Counted from the first letter of the stretch, positions 25,156 through 34,430 are shown. The stretch is 64,000 nt of DNA from Niabella sp. (GCA_017744715.1 JAGIAT010000015.1:62001-126000), one strand, 5' to 3'. Numbers and translations are program-made. The notes: generated by a model not told the origin, from the sequence alone.

Positions 25156-27561
25156 TTATTTTACCAGCACCTGCACCGTGGCCGGCTTCAGCCCGGGAGA
25201 TGTTACGGTAATAACAGAGCGGCCTTTTTTTAGTCCTTTTAATACCGCCAGTCCCAACCCATTATATACCCCGCGCCGGTCGGTTTGAAAGGGCCGCAGA
25301 TCTGCCTGATAGCCATTGTCCATTGCCACCACTTTTGTTACGGGGGTTGTGGCCACCCGCACTTCATTCTGCGCATCCGGAACCAGGTTGCCATCCTTAT
25401 CTAAAATACGGATGGTTACAAATGCATAATCGTCTTTATTGAATTGCAACACCCTGTTTTCTATTTCCAGTGCGATTTGAGCCGGGGCTCCTGCAGTGCG
25501 TACATAGCGTTCCCGGAAGATTTTTCCGTTCCTGCGGGAGACCACTTTCAATTCCCCGGGTTCGAAGGGTACCCGCCATAGCACATGAAAGGCCGTATCG
25601 CTCTTGTGTTGTACGCCCAGGGAACGGCCGTTCAGAAATAACTCGGCCTCGTCGGCCTGACTGTAATATACTTTTACATCCACTGTTTGTCCGCTCTTCC
25701 AGTTCCAATGCGGCGCTATATGCAGCACGGGCTTATTGGTCCACTCGCTTTGGTACATATAATAAACATCCTTCGGAAAGCCGGCAAGGTCCACAATACC
25801 ATAATAAGAACTCCGGGCGGGATAAGGATACGGTACCGGCTCGCCCAGGAAATCGAATCCCGACCAAACGAACAGGCCCGATAAATAATCATGCTTTTTG
25901 ATGATGCGCCAGGTTTGTTCGTGTGTAGAGCCCCAGTAAGCGGCTACATTGTCATAGGCAGAAACCGTGTAATCGGCGTTTCCGTTTTCAACAAATTTAA
26001 ATTTCGAGCTCGAAGGCCAGAGCCTCAGTGAATCGGCAGGCCCATCGTAATATCCGCGGGTAGCCAGGCCGGATACATTTTCTGTTGCGATGAACTTTTC
26101 GCCGGGATAGTTTTTGGGAAAATCTTCATAGGCTTCGATGTGATAATTCAGGCCAATCACATCTAATGCTCCTGATTGATAAATAAAATTTTTATCGGGC
26201 CGGTTCTCGCTCAATGCACAGGTAACCGGCCTTGTGGTATCCAGCGTTTTTACAATATCGACTAGTTCTTTTGCAAGGGTGATGCCCGTAGCATCGAACT
26301 GCTCTCTTATTTCGTTACCAATACTCCACATAAACACGCTGGGATGATTACGGTCTCGCTTTACCATATGCTCCAGATCGCGCCGGTGCCATTGCGGAAA
26401 ATCGCTGTAATAATCGTACTTGTTTTTCTTCTTAGCCCACATGTCAAAGGATTCATCCATCACCAGGAACCCCATCTCATCGCAAAGATCCAGAAACTGC
26501 GGATCCGGCGGGTTGTGCGCAGTGCGGATGGCATTTACCCCCATCTCCTGCATAATACGCAGTTGCCGGCGCGCCGCCGACCGGTTAAAGGCCGCACCCA
26601 ATGCCCCAAGATCATGGTGCATGCAAACGCCCTTTATCTTCATGGGTATCCCGTTCAGTGAAAAACCCTTTTGCGCATCGAAGGCAAAATAGCGCACTCC
26701 GAAAGTGGTGCTCCACTCATCTGTTTGCTGTATACCATCGAATATTTTGAACACCGCTTTATAAAGCCTGGGAGTTGTTACGGACCATAATGCGGGGTCC
26801 TTCAACGCCGTTTTAAACCGGAAACCACCGGTTGCCGCCTCGGGCGTACCGTTGACCACTGCAATCTGCCTGCCGGAAGGATCAAAAAGCAAGCAGGTTA
26901 CTTTTATTGCTGATTTACGGGCCGCAAGGTTCAACACTGCTGATGTGGCATTGAATTCCACCTGCCCCCTGTCATCCCGGGTAGTATATACAAAGGTTCC
27001 CCAACGTTCAAAAGCGATCTTTCCGGTGATCACCAGGCGGGTGTTCCTGTAAATACCGGAACCCGTATACCACCTTGAATTAGGCTGCCGGCTGTTATCG
27101 ACTCTTACAGCAACGGTATTTTTTTGTCCCCCCCGCCGGATATAAGGTGTCAGATCATAATCAAAGGAAGTATACCCATACGGCCATTTCCCCAGGTAAT
27201 GTCCGTTGATCCACACTTCGGCATCCCGGTAAACACCGTCAAACTCAATCCGGATATTGTTTCCGGCCGTAACCCCATCCAAGGTAAACGTTTTCCGGTA
27301 CCAGCCGGTTCCTCCGGGCAATGCACCACCGGCATTTCCTGCGGGATGGGTAGAATCAAACCGGCCCTCAATACTCCAGTCATGGGGAAGGTTCAGCTGC
27401 CGCCATGCACTGTCATTGAATGCCGGTTCTTTCCAGGAGGCTGCATCGCCCAAACGAAAACGCCAGCCTTTATTAAAATCAATGACCCCGCGGGGGGCCT
27501 GCTGCGCAGCGGCAACGGTGATCCACAACAAGCCAATACTTAATGATAACAGGTACTTCAT
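25156..27561 (-). CDS. Glycoside hydrolase family 2, beta-galactosidase-like, secreted
   Basis: An 801-aa protein from ATG 27561. The longer frame to 27645 overlaps the previous gene and lacks a signal; the chosen start gives a signal peptide ending near A-A-A-Q. Domains in order: sugar-binding jelly roll (about 25-180, with L-P-H-D-W), immunoglobulin-like (about 185-290), TIM barrel (about 295-590), then C-terminal beta domains. The acid/base is E417 (S-I-G-N-E) and the likely nucleophile E494 (A-T-E-N). N-R-H-x-x-E-type variation means beta-galactosidase is favoured, but beta-glucuronidase or arabinosidase activity is possible. It probably trims galactan side chains of rhamnogalacturonan I in the periplasm. 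It starts 25 bp after the GH43-like gene. Confidence 0.85.
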   Translation of the reverse strand: MKYLLSLSIGLLWITVAAAQQAPRGVIDFNKGWRFRLGDAASWKEPAFNDSAWRQLNLPHDWSIEGRFDSTHPAGNAGGALPGGTGWYRKTFTLDGVTAGNNIRIEFDGVYRDAEVWINGHYLGKWPYGYTSFDYDLTPYIRRGGQKNTVAVRVDNSRQPNSRWYTGSGIYRNTRLVITGKIAFERWGTFVYTTRDDRGQVEFNATSAVLNLAARKSAIKVTCLLFDPSGRQIAVVNGTPEAATGGFRFKTALKDPALWSVTTPRLYKAVFKIFDGIQQTDEWSTTFGVRYFAFDAQKGFSLNGIPMKIKGVCMHHDLGALGAAFNRSAARRQLRIMQEMGVNAIRTAHNPPDPQFLDLCDEMGFLVMDESFDMWAKKKNKYDYYSDFPQWHRRDLEHMVKRDRNHPSVFMWSIGNEIREQFDATGITLAKELVDIVKTLDTTRPVTCALSENRPDKNFIYQSGALDVIGLNYHIEAYEDFPKNYPGEKFIATENVSGLATRGYYDGPADSLRLWPSSSKFKFVENGNADYTVSAYDNVAAYWGSTHEQTWRIIKKHDYLSGLFVWSGFDFLGEPVPYPYPARSSYYGIVDLAGFPKDVYYMYQSEWTNKPVLHIAPHWNWKSGQTVDVKVYYSQADEAELFLNGRSLGVQHKSDTAFHVLWRVPFEPGELKVVSRRNGKIFRERYVRTAGAPAQIALEIENRVLQFNKDDYAFVTIRILDKDGNLVPDAQNEVRVATTPVTKVVAMDNGYQADLRPFQTDRRGVYNGLGLAVLKGLKKGRSVITVTSPGLKPATVQVLVK

Positions 27562-27586
27562 TTTCTTTTTTAAAAACCTCACAGGT

Positions 27587-28687
27587 CTATTCGTTTGCAA
27601 AACGCACCGCACTTTTTCCTTTATCCGCCGAAGTAGCCACCGCAATACCCCGCTGATCCTTATGGTCTACCGCGCAGTAAAAATGATAGACCACGCCCTT
27701 ATATTTTACCACACAGGACTTGTGCGCATATTTCTGATCAAAAGGTTCCGTAGAACGGATCAGGTCCTCCCCTTCCCAATCTGTCCAGTGTACCAGGTCG
27801 TACGAACAGGCGAACCGGTTAAAGGTTTCATTCTTCCGGCCCTCCCAGAACGCGCCGAAGTAAAACAGCACCCAGAGGTCGCCCATTTTCTGCAGTACCC
27901 CATCTCCCGTAATACCGATGCGGTGATGTACCACGGGGTCGACCAGATAGCGTTTCCAGTGCACCATATCGTTCGACACCGCCATACCAATACGCTCAAA
28001 CCAGCGCCATTTGGGCGTATTGTGGCTGGTATCGCCATTGGCATTGTAATACATCACAAAGGGATAGCCCAGGCTTTTCTTTTTGTCCCATATCACCGAG
28101 CTCTTGTACAACTTTACATTTTCCCACCAGCGCACATCCGGATCCGTAGGTTTTAATACCGGTTCTTCAAGCGTACTCCATTCATGCGGCCGGGCGATAT
28201 CCTTCGCGGTATAGGCCATACCAACAGACAGTGCTCCGGCCTCATAGCCCGGTGTGTGTCCGCCGATATAACTCATCCAATAATTTCCATTGTATTTTTC
28301 TGCATTATAACTGCCCCCCCAGGTGGGATCAATCAGCGACACATAACCCGCTTTCTGATAGCCATCCCATTTTAAGGAATCACCTGCTTTGGACAACATT
28401 TTTCCAAGGGCTGTCCAGTGCAGCAAATCACTGCTTTGGGCCAGTAAGGTCTCGTACCCATCGCCATCAAACTCGATATAGGACATATACCATTTCCCGT
28501 TTTTGCGGAACACGGTAGGACAGTCCAGCTTTTTTGACGGATTACCGGGGGCCAGTACCAACCCGTATTTATAGGGCGTTTTTACGGCCTCGTATACCTG
28601 TTGCATTACGGCCTGCGGCACGTTCCTTTGCTGCGCACCGGCAATAGCGCTTAATAAAATACATCCAATGAGTATAAATGCTTTCAT
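27587..28687 (-). CDS. GH43-like five-bladed propeller glycosidase, secreted
   Basis: A 366-aa exported protein (signal about 1-18). Propeller motifs include D-C-P-T-V-F-R-K-N-G-K-W-Y-M-S-Y, S-S-D-L-L-H-W, Y-N-G-N-Y-W-M-S-Y-I-G-G, S-N-D-M-V-H-W and S-Y-D-L-V-H-W-T-D-W, the blade signature of clans holding GH43, GH32 and GH130. The early aspartate in D-C-P would serve as catalytic base in a GH43 reading. By context it could remove arabinose or galactose from pectic side chains. The start codon overlaps the stop of the rhamnosidase gene (TAATG), indicating translational coupling. The exact family is uncertain. Confidence 0.75.
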   Translation of the reverse strand: MKAFILIGCILLSAIAGAQQRNVPQAVMQQVYEAVKTPYKYGLVLAPGNPSKKLDCPTVFRKNGKWYMSYIEFDGDGYETLLAQSSDLLHWTALGKMLSKAGDSLKWDGYQKAGYVSLIDPTWGGSYNAEKYNGNYWMSYIGGHTPGYEAGALSVGMAYTAKDIARPHEWSTLEEPVLKPTDPDVRWWENVKLYKSSVIWDKKKSLGYPFVMYYNANGDTSHNTPKWRWFERIGMAVSNDMVHWKRYLVDPVVHHRIGITGDGVLQKMGDLWVLFYFGAFWEGRKNETFNRFACSYDLVHWTDWEGEDLIRSTEPFDQKYAHKSCVVKYKGVVYHFYCAVDHKDQRGIAVATSADKGKSAVRFANE

Positions 28688-31374
28688 TATTTTTTCGTTG
28701 CGGTGAAACGATAACTGCCCGATCCTGTTTTTACAGGAGCTTTATCATATTCCGGTGGAAAATAAACCGTAGCCGTGGTATTGGCAGGAATGACCACATG
28801 GATGGTGAGCTGGTCTCCTTCCTTCTCCCAGCGCACCTTTATCAACCCGCGTACGGAATGATAGCTGGCTTCGGCATGATCAATGGTGCCCACCGGATGC
28901 GGTTTTATTTCAATGTCTTTAAATCCTACAGAACCTTCGGCCTGCCGGATGCCGCAAAGACCGGAATAAAACCATTCCATCAGGTGCCCCAGCATAAAGT
29001 GATTATTGGATACCGAAGACAGCGCGGCCCAGGACTCCGTAAGCGCAGTAGCCCCATGCGCCAGCTGGTAACCGTACCCCGGTACATCACTGCGGTTGTT
29101 CATATCATAGATCACATTACTGTAGCCCGCGTCTTCCAGGGCACGCAATACATAGCGGTAGCCCACATCTCCACCGGTAAGGGCGTTGTTGCGGCCGCGG
29201 ATGTCCTTTACCAGGTTCTGCACCACGGCATCCCGGTATTGCGGCTCCACCAGGTTCATATACAGGGCCATGGCATTAGCGGCCTGGCTGCCGGTAGCAT
29301 ATTGGCTGGTTTGCCGGTTAAAGTATTTCTCGTTGAAGGCCGTCTTTACTTCGTTGGCCCAGTTTTCAAATAACGGCACATCGGTGTCGATTCCCAGCAA
29401 TGCCGCCACTTTTGAAAGGATGGTCAGGTTGTAGTAGTAGGTGGCGGTGGCCGTAACGCCCATCGGTGTCAGCTGCGAAACGCCGGGATGTTCCGGACCG
29501 ATATCATACCAGTCGCTGAGACCGAATGCGAGGATATGATTTTTAGATTTTGCTTTCAGATATGTCACATATTTCTTCATCATCGGGTAGGCCTCCTTCA
29601 GCAGCGCCGTATCACCGTACCACTGAAAGGCATACCAGGTAAAGATCACACCCGCGCTCCCCCATTCCGGTGAATCACGGAAACCACCGTCAAACTGTAC
29701 ATATTCGGGCGCAATGTCGGGGATCAGCCCTTCTTCCGTTTGGGCGTTGATCATATCCCTCACCACTTTTTTACAAAGCGCCGCAATGTCGTAATTGTAT
29801 TGTACGGAACTGCCCATCAGGTGTGTTTCTTCCAGCCAGCCGAGTTTTTCGCGATGCGGACAATCCGTAAATACGCTTACCATATTGCTGCGGATCGCCC
29901 AGCGGATCAGGTCATTTGTTTTATTGAACAACGTGTTGGAACTATTGAACGTGCCGATTTCGGGAGCGCTGTTCCGGATGTGCAATCCTTTCAGCTCTTT
30001 CATTACAGGCAGCCCGGAAGCATTCTCCGCCGGCGCGGCACCTTCCACCTGCACATAGCGAAATCCATAATAGGTAAAACGGGGCTGCCATTCTTCTACG
30101 CCATCTCCTTTAAGCACATAGGTGTATAGATGCGGCGACCCGGTGGCTTTTTGATTCGCCGTGCCGTCTTTATTGATCAGTTCTGCCGGCCGCAGCCGGA
30201 TGGTATCGCCTTTTTTACCGGTAACTTTTATTGCCGGAACGCCTGAAAAATTCTGTCCCAGATCATACACGCAGGTATCGGCCGCTATTTGTTTTTGGGA
30301 AACCGGCCTAAATGTCTGCAGGATCCGCACCGGTTCTGCCGGCTGTGCCTGCAACTGTGGCGGACCGCTGGTTACCATAGCTTCCGTCCAGCCGGTGTCA
30401 TTAAACTGCGGGCGGTCCCAGCCAGTCTTTTCCCGGTTGGCATCATAATCTTCCCCGCCATAGATGCTGGAAAAGTAAATGGGCGACTCTGCGGTTTTCC
30501 AGCTGTTGTCGGAAACAACAATCGCAATAGAGCCGTCTTTATATTCGATCAGTAATTTCGCGATCATCTTCGGGAACCCATATGCTCCTGTCAGCTTCCG
30601 GTAGCGCTCACCGGGAATATAATAAAATCCATTGCCCAGCATCACGCCTACCGCGTTGCCGCCCTTTTGCAACTGAGCGGTAATATCGAAGGTTACATAC
30701 TGTGCATGCTTTGTATACTGCGTCCATCCGGGATCCAGGAAATGATCCCCTGTTTTTTTGCCGTTCACATACAGTTCAAAATGTCCCAGTCCGCTGATAA
30801 AAGCGGTAGCCTGTTTTACGGGTTTGGTTACACTGAAGCTTTTGCGCAGCAATGGTAATACATCCGGGCGTTTGCCCCATTCTTTCTTACCATTGCCATG
30901 TGCAAAGGGCACCATGATGCCGGAGTCGGCCACTACATCCCGCGCGATCCATTGCGCACCGGACCAGTCTGCAATATTCAGTAACCCCATCTGCCACTGT
31001 GCCGGTTTGCTGAAGGAAGAAGCCCGCCCGTTTGCATCCCAGGTCATCACCTTCCAATAATATTTTTTGCCGGCAACAAGCGGCTTACCGGCGTACCGGA
31101 TCTGGATGGACGCATCTGAATACACCTTCCGGGAATCCCATACATTGCCCATATCTTTTTTCAGCAGCACCGGGTCATCGGCCACCAGGATGCGGTAGGC
31201 CGACTGGCGCGCATTTTGTTGCACACTGTTCAACTCCCAGCTCAGCCGGGGATGCGGGTCTTCCACTCCCAGCGGATTCTGCAGGTATTCACAACGAAGG
31301 TATCCCGCTCCTAACTGGGCGTTGCCCAAAAGACCGGTTAAAAGAAGCCAACTAAAAACAAACCATTTTTTCAT
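28687..31374 (-). CDS. Alpha-L-rhamnosidase, glycoside hydrolase family 78, secreted
   Basis: An 895-aa exported protein (signal about 1-19). Order: an N-terminal fibronectin-like domain (P-R-L-S-W-E-L, about 40-130), a GH78 N-terminal jelly roll (about 175-340), a concanavalin-like domain (about 360-465), an (alpha/alpha)6 barrel starting near 475 with D504-C-P-H-R-E-K-L-G-W, and a C-terminal beta domain with V-G-T-I-D-H-A-E-A-S-Y-H-S-V-R-G-L. It removes alpha-linked rhamnose from rhamnogalacturonan or glycoconjugates. It is the first enzyme gene of the pectin locus and is coupled to the GH43-like gene through a 1-nt stop/start overlap. Confidence 0.92.
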   Translation of the reverse strand: MKKWFVFSWLLLTGLLGNAQLGAGYLRCEYLQNPLGVEDPHPRLSWELNSVQQNARQSAYRILVADDPVLLKKDMGNVWDSRKVYSDASIQIRYAGKPLVAGKKYYWKVMTWDANGRASSFSKPAQWQMGLLNIADWSGAQWIARDVVADSGIMVPFAHGNGKKEWGKRPDVLPLLRKSFSVTKPVKQATAFISGLGHFELYVNGKKTGDHFLDPGWTQYTKHAQYVTFDITAQLQKGGNAVGVMLGNGFYYIPGERYRKLTGAYGFPKMIAKLLIEYKDGSIAIVVSDNSWKTAESPIYFSSIYGGEDYDANREKTGWDRPQFNDTGWTEAMVTSGPPQLQAQPAEPVRILQTFRPVSQKQIAADTCVYDLGQNFSGVPAIKVTGKKGDTIRLRPAELINKDGTANQKATGSPHLYTYVLKGDGVEEWQPRFTYYGFRYVQVEGAAPAENASGLPVMKELKGLHIRNSAPEIGTFNSSNTLFNKTNDLIRWAIRSNMVSVFTDCPHREKLGWLEETHLMGSSVQYNYDIAALCKKVVRDMINAQTEEGLIPDIAPEYVQFDGGFRDSPEWGSAGVIFTWYAFQWYGDTALLKEAYPMMKKYVTYLKAKSKNHILAFGLSDWYDIGPEHPGVSQLTPMGVTATATYYYNLTILSKVAALLGIDTDVPLFENWANEVKTAFNEKYFNRQTSQYATGSQAANAMALYMNLVEPQYRDAVVQNLVKDIRGRNNALTGGDVGYRYVLRALEDAGYSNVIYDMNNRSDVPGYGYQLAHGATALTESWAALSSVSNNHFMLGHLMEWFYSGLCGIRQAEGSVGFKDIEIKPHPVGTIDHAEASYHSVRGLIKVRWEKEGDQLTIHVVIPANTTATVYFPPEYDKAPVKTGSGSYRFTATKK

Positions 31375-31386
31375 GTGTCAATCGTT

Positions 31387-31569
31387 TTACTGGATGTTGA
31401 TGCCGGATACGACCGGGCCCTTTCCGTTCCAATTGCCGGAACGGGTAAATTTAACCGGAATCCGCTGTTTAACCATCCTGTTGTCTCCTGCATCATTATA
31501 ATTGCCACATCGCGTCTGCATGGACACGGTTGCTGTAAAAAAAATCCGGGTTGCAGCAATCGCTTTCAT
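31387..31569 (-). CDS. Small ORF of unknown nature just upstream of GH78
   Basis: A 60-aa frame from ATG 31569 ends 12 bp before the GH78 start. The N-terminus is mildly hydrophobic; the rest has G-N-Y-N-D-A-G-D-N-R and a C-terminal T-R-S-G-N-W-N-G-K-G-P-V-V-S-G-I-N-I-Q, which looks protein-like rather than random. It may be a leader peptide, a small protein of the operon or the tail of a decayed gene. Nothing else is recognised in the 287 bp between GH78 and the next upstream gene. Confidence 0.3.
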   Translation of the reverse strand: MKAIAATRIFFTATVSMQTRCGNYNDAGDNRMVKQRIPVKFTRSGNWNGKGPVVSGINIQ

Positions 31570-31661
31570 ACACCGTTTCTTAACCAACCCTAAAGATTCG
31601 ATTTTTTCTGTAAGAACAGCTGTAGAATTCGACTATAATGATGTAGGATCTTGCTACCCTG

Positions 31662-32423
31662 TTAATTCCTTATTATTTTTCCGGGATCATTCAACAGACG
31701 CGTTGCCGCCTTATATACGGTTAGTACGGCTTCCGGGGTTTCGCGGGTTCCCAGCCGGTTTATAGCAATCACATACCGGTACAGGTCGTTTGTAAACGTA
31801 ATGGTATGATTTCCGCCCGATCCCTGTGCTTCAAAAACACCGTTATACAATACCAGTTCCGGTTCCTGCTTCCGGCTCTTCAAATTCCAGCATGCATAAC
31901 GCCATTGACCTCCGGCCAGCTCATCGATCCGTACCCGGTAGCGTTTGGTAACGATCTTATACAGGGGGGCGGCAAATTGTTGCAGCGAAGGCGGAAGCTG
32001 CTGTTTATCTTTTTGTATGGCGCTTTCCAGGAGTATCTTTTCTTTTTCCGACTGGTAGTTAACGGCCGTTATGCCGCCTGCATCGTTCATCCAGAGCACA
32101 CCATTATCCAGCATCAGGCCTCTCCAACCCACGGCCGACCAATCATCCGTTTTTGACCCGGCGATCCGGCGCAGCAATTCCCCGTCAAAAACCGTATTAA
32201 AACGGGTAAGCATTTCCGCCTTATTTTTTACGTCGGGCAGCGGATAGGTTCTTCTTAAGGGATAAACGACCATGGCGGCAATCTGCCGTTCGTCACCGGA
32301 GCTTGCGGCCCGGATCAATTTATGTACCACCGTTTGCTGAGCGCCGCTCAATCCATTCGATTGTGCATACAGCACCAGCGATGTTTTTAAAAACAACCAT
32401 ACAAGAAGGATGTGGTATTTCAT
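31662..32423 (-). CDS. Secreted hypothetical protein at head of pectin locus
   Basis: A 253-aa protein from ATG 32423 (a start 9 bp upstream lacks a basic N-terminus). The signal peptide ends near L-Y-A-Q. The mature part starts with helices (H-K-L-I-R-A-A-S-S-G-D) in the style of NTF2-like secreted proteins (S-S-G-D-x-x-x-I-A-A-M-V, then a short beta-rich body with W-M-N-D-A-G-G-I-T-A-V-N-Y). The C-terminal half contains repeated beta strands, for example H-T-I-T-F-T-N-D-L-Y-R-Y-V. No enzyme motif seen. Same strand as GH78 but 287 bp away, so membership in the locus is uncertain. Confidence 0.65.
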   Translation of the reverse strand: MKYHILLVWLFLKTSLVLYAQSNGLSGAQQTVVHKLIRAASSGDERQIAAMVVYPLRRTYPLPDVKNKAEMLTRFNTVFDGELLRRIAGSKTDDWSAVGWRGLMLDNGVLWMNDAGGITAVNYQSEKEKILLESAIQKDKQQLPPSLQQFAAPLYKIVTKRYRVRIDELAGGQWRYACWNLKSRKQEPELVLYNGVFEAQGSGGNHTITFTNDLYRYVIAINRLGTRETPEAVLTVYKAATRLLNDPGKIIRN

Positions 32424-32569
32424 AGGGGTCAAGTTAAAAAAAATCAGCGGAAGACCTGCATATAGAGCAGCCTATTTTCGGAAATGAACAATACCGGGTC
32501 ATTGATGCGTTTGCGGCAACCACGGCTTAAAAATAGAATGTCCTGCATGGAGTGTATAAAAAAAACGTT

Positions 32570-32577
32570 TAAATTTG
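32570..32577 (+). promoter_or_regulatory. Candidate promoter -7 box for the dienelactone-hydrolase-like gene
   Basis: TAAATTTG fits TAnnTTTG exactly and sits 50 bp before ATG 32628. No convincing -33 TTG at standard spacing was seen. Confidence 0.45.
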
Positions 32578-32627
32578 AGCAGCGCCCGCATCTGCAGCAT
32601 TCATTTTTCCACTTAAAAAACAGCAAT

Positions 32628-33515
32628 ATGAATCCCATCAAAAAAGAAGATATCCGCCAGGAAGTATTTGATCTTTATGATGATTATGCGCATAACCGGA
32701 TCGACCGGAGAAGCTTCGTGCAACGGCTTTCCACCTATGCCATCGGCGGGCTTACGGTTCCGGCACTCATGAGTTTTTTAATGCCGGATTATGCAACCAC
32801 CGCGCAGGTAAACCCCGGGGATACCCGGGTAAAAACAACATATATCCATTACGATTCGCCAAAGGGCGGCGGATCTATTAAGGCCTTGCTGGCATGGCCG
32901 GAAGGATTGAAAAAGAAAACCGGCGGTGTGGTTGTGGTACACGAAAACCGCGGGTTGAACCCCTATATAGAAGATGTAGCAAGAAGGGTGGCGCTTGCAG
33001 GATTTGTTGCACTTGCCCCCGATGCATTAACGCCACTAGGAGGCTACCCCGGCAATGATGATGCCGGGCGAGACCTCCAGGCCAAGCGCGACAAGAACGA
33101 AATGCTGGAAGATTTTATTGCGGCTGCGGAGTATTTGAAAACCCAACCCAATTGCAATGGGAAAGTGGGAGTAGTGGGTTTTTGTTTTGGCGGATGGGTA
33201 GCCAATATGATGGCGGTACGGATGCCCGGCTTATCGGCCTCCGTTCCCTTCTATGGCACGCAGCCTGCTGCGGATGATGTTTCAACGATAAAAGCCCCCC
33301 TGTTATTGCATTACGGAGCCCTGGATACCCGTGTTAATGAAGGATGGCCTGCATATGAAGCAGCACTAAAAAGCCATCATAAAAAGTATACCGCGTATAT
33401 CTATCCCAATGCCAATCATGGATTTCATAATAATACCACCCCGCGCTTTGATAAAGCAGCGGCAGATCTGGCCTGGCAACGGACGATTGATTTTTTTAAG
33501 AAGCAGTTGTTATAA
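32628..33515 (+). CDS. Dienelactone-hydrolase-family alpha/beta hydrolase, exported
   Basis: A 295-aa protein from ATG 32628; the frame to 32484 has no signal and would read through the promoter region. The N-terminus has a charged segment, then R27-R-S-F-V with a hydrophobic run to about residue 52, fitting a Tat-type signal. The alpha/beta hydrolase fold carries the nucleophile elbow G-F-C186-F-G-G, with acid D233 (G-A-L-D) and H264 (N-H-G-F), the Cys-Asp-His triad of dienelactone hydrolases. H-E-N-R-G at 105-109 is also typical. The substrate is unknown; it may be an ester or lactone hydrolase of the envelope. It is divergent from the secreted hypothetical gene at the head of the pectin locus. 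Confidence 0.85.
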   Translation: MNPIKKEDIRQEVFDLYDDYAHNRIDRRSFVQRLSTYAIGGLTVPALMSFLMPDYATTAQVNPGDTRVKTTYIHYDSPKGGGSIKALLAWPEGLKKKTGGVVVVHENRGLNPYIEDVARRVALAGFVALAPDALTPLGGYPGNDDAGRDLQAKRDKNEMLEDFIAAAEYLKTQPNCNGKVGVVGFCFGGWVANMMAVRMPGLSASVPFYGTQPAADDVSTIKAPLLLHYGALDTRVNEGWPAYEAALKSHHKKYTAYIYPNANHGFHNNTTPRFDKAAADLAWQRTIDFFKKQLL

Positions 33516-33708
33516 AACCGGCAATCTTATTCAAAAAAACATAAGCCCTGCCGGCAGCGTTAAGGCAAACCGCCGGCCCCATATCATCAGCGATCCTCAA
33601 ACCAGACCGGAGCATAAGCCGGCCGGCACAAGCGCCTTATTTTAATATTCGAACGCAGCCTGCACCGGCTGGAAGACAAACGGATACGGCCAACGTCCTT
33701 GCTTTGTT

Positions 33709-33771
33709 GCAACCGGTTTCGTTGCAAAAAAAATTGCAACAAAAAATTTTGCAACAGTTTTGTTGCAAAAA
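33709..33771. repeat. Cluster of GTTGCAA / TTGCAAC inverted repeats
   Basis: The heptamer GTTGCAA, or its complement TTGCAAC, recurs about five times in roughly 60 bp, separated by A or T runs, for example GTTGCAA-aaaaaa-TTGCAAC and TTTTGCAAC-agtttt-GTTGCAAAA. The sites can form nested hairpins or be multiple operators. Confidence 0.7.
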
Positions 33772-33841
33772 CTGAGCGTACTATTAATACTGCAACAAGC
33801 CCGTCCCGTGCGGGCGCTTGCAGACCCGTTATTCAATTTAT

Positions 33842-33985
33842 CACTGGGACTACGGCCTCGCGCAATTCGAAGCCGTATTTGATGCGGTAGTTGAAGCGGA
33901 GATCGATGTGTATATAACGCTGTTGAGGACGAGGACTTAAATAGACTCCGAAATAATTGTTGCCATAGCTGCAAGTTTATCTCGC
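33842..33985 (+). pseudogene. 3' remnant of an XRE-like gene (paralog of 10633-10977)
   Basis: Bases 33842-33940 encode about 32 residues ending at TAA: Y-G-L-A-Q-F-E-A-V-F-D-A-V-V-E-A-E-I-D then I-T-L-L. This matches Y-S-F-A-Q-F-G-A-V-F-D-A-V-T-E-A-E-I-D and I-T-L-L at the end of the 10.6-kb gene. DNA identity continues about 45 bp past the stop (TCCGAAA, then TGTT-CCA, then GCAA and TTTAT in the same order). The 5' part of the gene is absent. Confidence 0.8.
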
Positions 33986-34199
33986 CAGTACGGATATAAG
34001 TCATTTTGTCAACTGGAGTGCCCGTTACTTGCTCCGACAAATTTGATTCATGCAGTTGGCCCAGCTGGACAATTGACAAAGGGCTTTAACTATACCTGAC
34101 TTGGTCGCGATTATAGATATAATAATGTCTTTAATGTTGCTGATTGGTGATTCGTCGTCGCTCCTATAGTTCCATTCTATTGAGCATTCTACTGCATCA

Positions 34200-34427
34200 T
34201 TAATCTATAAGCAACTTGCAGTTCACTCCAATTTCCTCGGCCGCTTTCAAAAACTCATTTGCCAAGTCTATGTCATCAATTTCTATCGTCACCTTCTTAT
34301 CATCCAATAGAGCGTCGACATTCATTTTAGATGCTCTCAAAGATTTCCCAAGCATATCAACCTGGAGCCTTGTTAGGGAGATCTTCTCAAGCCCCTCTCT
34401 CCAACTATCCAATATAATTGTTGCCAT
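34200..34427 (-). CDS. Small putative immunity protein (module 2)
   Basis: A 75-aa acidic protein from ATG 34427. It has alternating helix and strand segments (L-T-R-L-Q-V-D-M-L-G-K-S-L-R, V-T-I-E-I-D-D, A-N-E-F-L-K-A-A-E-E-I-G) and no signal. The family is not recognised. It starts 3 bp after the stop codon of a short frame that looks like the tail of a toxin, the usual order (toxin C-terminus then immunity gene) in polymorphic toxin loci. The immunity role is inferred from context. AT-rich base use unlike its neighbours suggests transfer. Confidence 0.5.
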   Translation of the reverse strand: MATIILDSWREGLEKISLTRLQVDMLGKSLRASKMNVDALLDDKKVTIEIDDIDLANEFLKAAEEIGVNCKLLID

Positions 34428-34430
34428 ATT

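Larger units (their letters stand above)
33516..34199. other. Intergenic tract with inverted repeats and a gene remnant
   Basis: 684 bp with no intact gene. It holds the GTTGCAA inverted-repeat cluster (33709-33771) and a remnant of the 10.6-kb XRE-like gene (33842-33985). The last 110 bp before the immunity gene at 34200 shows nothing recognisable. AT content rises from about 34000 onward. Confidence 0.6.

Noticed and set aside
27257..28156. 299-codon plus-strand frame over the GH2/GH43-like junction
   Set aside because: It is antisense to two well-supported glycosidase genes, with no recognisable domain.
33642..34079. 145-codon minus-strand frame
   Set aside because: It runs antisense to the XRE-like remnant and through the GTTGCAA repeats; the product has no family features. 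The remnant explains the DNA better.
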